DNA from: JBBPYR01 sp038199755
GTDB lineage: Bacteria > Chloroflexota > Ktedonobacteria > Ktedonobacterales > Ktedonobacteraceae
Reading direction: 5' to 3'
DNA: 15,814 bases
Assembly (NCBI GenBank): GCA_038199755.1
Contig: JBBPYR010000287.1
Coordinates: 1-15,814, forward strand
A program made the translations under genes and the position numbers. Shown here piece by piece: positions 14,329 to 15,814 of this stretch (its first letter is position 1; every line of letters begins with the position of its first letter). The notes under the pieces were generated by a model, which saw nothing but the letters and a program-made list of their open reading frames with translations, searched no databases and was not told the origin of the DNA.

Positions 14329-14363
14329 GAATACCGCCTTTATCGCAAGTCGGTATTCGTTTT
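14329..14363 (+). terminator. Weak hairpin terminator after yacL
   Basis: GAATACCG (14329-14336) pairs perfectly with CGGTATTC (14351-14358) around a 14-nt loop, followed by GTTTTC. The short T-run makes it weak or partial, so ispD could still be reached from the yacL promoter. Confidence 0.5.
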
Positions 14364-14408
14364 CATCTCAAGAAGGAGGGCGGACGATCCGAACGCCCCA
14401 TGTAACTC

Positions 14409-15104
14409 ATGCAAGATAGGTCAGCCGTAGTTATAGTTGCCGCCGGTAGCAGTCGTCGTATGCGCGGACGTGATAAGATTTGGGCCGCGATTTCAGGACG
14501 TATCACGCTCGCACGTACCGTTGATGTTTTTGAAGCATCGCCACTTATTAATACAATCATTCTGGTCATCTCTGCCGACCGCCTTCATGAGGCGACTACG
14601 CTCTGTAAACATGAAGGATGGCATAAGGTTGCCGCGGTCGTCATCGGTGGAGCACGCAGACAGGATTCTGTGCGCGCTGGCCTGGAGACGCTTTCAACGC
14701 TTGTCCCTGAGTGCCATTGGGTGATGATTCACGATGGAGCGCGCCCTTTCGTTACGCCTGCTATACTTGAAGCAGGCCTACATGCCGTGCAGCAACACCA
14801 GGCCGTCACCGCCGCTGTTCCCGTCAAAGACACGGTGAAACTAGTCCAACATGGGCAGATCCATTCTACGCTTGAACGCTCGCAGCTCTGGACGGTGCAA
14901 ACACCACAAATATTTTCATTTCCCCTCATTTACCAAGCCCATCATCATAGTGATGCGACCAGCGATGTTACCGATGACGCAATGCTCGTCGCCCGACTCG
15001 GCCAACCTGTCACTATCTTTCAAGGCTCCTATGCCAATATTAAGATCACCACCCACGAAGACTTACTGCTCGCTGAAGCCTTGTTACAGGGAATGGCTAT
15101 ATGA
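14409..15104 (+). CDS. ispD: 2-C-methyl-D-erythritol 4-phosphate cytidylyltransferase
   Basis: Third step of the MEP (non-mevalonate) isoprenoid pathway: joins CTP and methylerythritol phosphate to give CDP-methylerythritol. 231 residues, normal size. Motifs: VVIVAAGSSRRMRG (7-20, nucleotide-binding loop), Lys23, GGARRQDSVRAGL (80-92), HDGARPFV (108-115, usually HDAARP), KDTVK (140-144), LWTVQTPQ (160-167), TDDAMLV (188-194) and NIKITTHEDL (210-219, with catalytic-type Lys212). The segment DKIWAAISGR differs from the usual K-Q-Y/F-xx-L-xG; only the Lys is kept. The ATG has no nearby ribosome site; a strong AAGGAGGG at 14373-14380 lies 28 nt upstream. The stop overlaps the ispF start as ATGA. 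Confidence 0.95.
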   Translation: MQDRSAVVIVAAGSSRRMRGRDKIWAAISGRITLARTVDVFEASPLINTIILVISADRLHEATTLCKHEGWHKVAAVVIGGARRQDSVRAGLETLSTLVPECHWVMIHDGARPFVTPAILEAGLHAVQQHQAVTAAVPVKDTVKLVQHGQIHSTLERSQLWTVQTPQIFSFPLIYQAHHHSDATSDVTDDAMLVARLGQPVTIFQGSYANIKITTHEDLLLAEALLQGMAI

Positions 15105-15586
15105 CAATGAGGATTGGCTCCGGCTATGATGTTCATGCCTTCACATCTAATCGACCACTGGTGCTGGGCGGTGTTACCATCCCTTACGAACTGGGTTTGT
15201 CGGGTCATTCAGATGCCGATGCGGTCATACACGCGATCGTTGATGCACTGTTGGGGGCAGCTGCCCTCGGCGACATCGGCTCACATTTTCCGTCTAGCGA
15301 TGTACGTTGGAAAGATCAGCCCAGTGCCGTTTTCCTTGCCTATACGCTTGATCTCCTCGTTCAACAGCAGTGGCAGATCAATAATGTAGACGTTACGATT
15401 GTGGCTGAACGTCCCAAGATGTCGCCACACATTCTGGCGATGCGTACCCACTTAGCGCAACACCTGCATCTAGCAATTGAGCAGGTCAGCGTCAAGGCCA
15501 CCACCACTGACGGACTCGGCTTCACTGGCCGATGCGAGGGTATCGCTTGTTATGCTGTCGCGCTGATCGAAAATACAAATCATTGA
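15101..15586 (+). CDS. ispF: 2-C-methyl-D-erythritol 2,4-cyclodiphosphate synthase
   Basis: Fifth step of the MEP pathway: cyclises CDP-methylerythritol 2-phosphate, releasing CMP. 161 residues, normal size; relatives are trimeric zinc enzymes. Metal ligands fit Asp10 and His12 in GSGYDVHAF and His44 in SDADAVIHAIVDALLGA. The block LGDIGSHFP (56-64) and the C-terminal KATTTDGLGFTGR-EGIA motif (132-148) are conserved. ATG 15101 overlaps the ispD stop by 4 nt, and AGGGA (15088-15092) is 8 nt upstream; ATG 15107 is the alternative but is 14 nt from that site. Translational coupling with ispD is likely. Confidence 0.97.
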   Translation: MTMRIGSGYDVHAFTSNRPLVLGGVTIPYELGLSGHSDADAVIHAIVDALLGAAALGDIGSHFPSSDVRWKDQPSAVFLAYTLDLLVQQQWQINNVDVTIVAERPKMSPHILAMRTHLAQHLHLAIEQVSVKATTTDGLGFTGRCEGIACYAVALIENTNH

Positions 15587-15605
15587 TAACGAGGTATACC
15601 ACCCT

Positions 15606-15814
15606 ATGGCTACCATCCACATTCTCGGCTTCGCTGGCTCTTTACGCAAACAATCCTACAACAGGTCTCTCCTGCGCGAAGCACGTAAGTATCTACCGCA
15701 AGGGGTTGAGCTAGAAACGTTTGAACTGGACGACATACCTCCCTTTAATCAGGATCTGGAAAATGATCCACCGGAGCCGGTCAAACGCTTTCAAGAGAGG
15801 GCTCGTCAGGCCGA
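15606..15814 (+). CDS. NADPH-dependent FMN reductase, N-terminal part (3' end outside window)
   Basis: The last 209 nt encode the first 69 residues of a flavodoxin-fold reductase. MATIHILGFAGSLRKQSYNR contains the family FMN-phosphate loop GSLRKQSYN (11-19), followed by LLREARKYLP...VELETFELDDIPPFNQDLE (about 22-52) and PEPVKRFQERARQA. Relatives reduce FMN, azo dyes, quinones or chromate; the specific role is unknown here. ATG 15606 is 19 nt after the ispF stop, and GAGG at 15591-15594 is 11 nt upstream, so it may be the next gene of the same operon. Confidence 0.9.
   Translation, partial: MATIHILGFAGSLRKQSYNRSLLREARKYLPQGVELETFELDDIPPFNQDLENDPPEPVKRFQERARQA

Overview
The window (about 52% GC by eye) reads as a housekeeping stretch of a Gram-positive-like, non-Firmicute bacterial chromosome. 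I think it is Chloroflexota, most likely a Ktedonobacter-type organism. This rests on an actinobacterial/cyanobacterial-style zwf-opcA-pgl set, a four-domain S1 protein, a clpC-radA-yacL-ispD-ispF string, and a GTAGGGGCG-type palindromic repeat of the kind I associate with large Chloroflexota genomes. No phylogeny could be run, so the assignment is inference.

Layout. (1) 1-3527, plus strand: the 3' part of zwf, then opcA, pgl and rpe. This is the oxidative pentose phosphate branch (glucose-6-P to 6-phosphogluconolactone to 6-phosphogluconate, plus the ribulose-5-P/xylulose-5-P epimerase) with the OpcA assembly factor of the first enzyme. (2) 3528-3934: a non-coding gap holding a nested palindromic element at about 3544-3656. 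It abuts and terminates a decayed HicB-type antitoxin remnant on the minus strand. (3) 3935-4900: a P1/DmpA-family (S58) self-processing peptidase. It faces two minus-strand genes: a small proline-rich tail-anchored membrane protein (4961-5446) and a CoA-pyrophosphatase-type NUDIX hydrolase (5610-6215). (4) 6216-8260: a near-consensus promoter, a leader of about 375 nt, and an S1-domain protein (rpsA). (5) 8261-8834: a 574-bp non-coding region rich in inverted repeats with two good promoters. (6) 8835-15586: clpC, an intrinsic terminator, radA, a promoter-bearing gap, yacL (membrane PIN-TRAM protein), and ispD overlapping ispF. The window ends inside an NADPH-dependent FMN reductase gene.

The clpC-radA-yacL-ispD-ispF order is the Bacillus-type arrangement without ctsR-mcsA-mcsB before clpC and without disA between radA and yacL. 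ClpC (protein quality control), RadA (recombination), YacL (a PIN-domain putative RNase) and IspD/IspF (MEP isoprenoid pathway) are not one pathway; the cluster is conserved by position. No CRISPR array, tRNA, rRNA or intact insertion sequence was seen. The least-explained DNA is in the four gaps over 300 bp, above all 8261-8834. No strong case for a wholly new biological system was found; the best leads are non-coding structures and a broken antitoxin gene.
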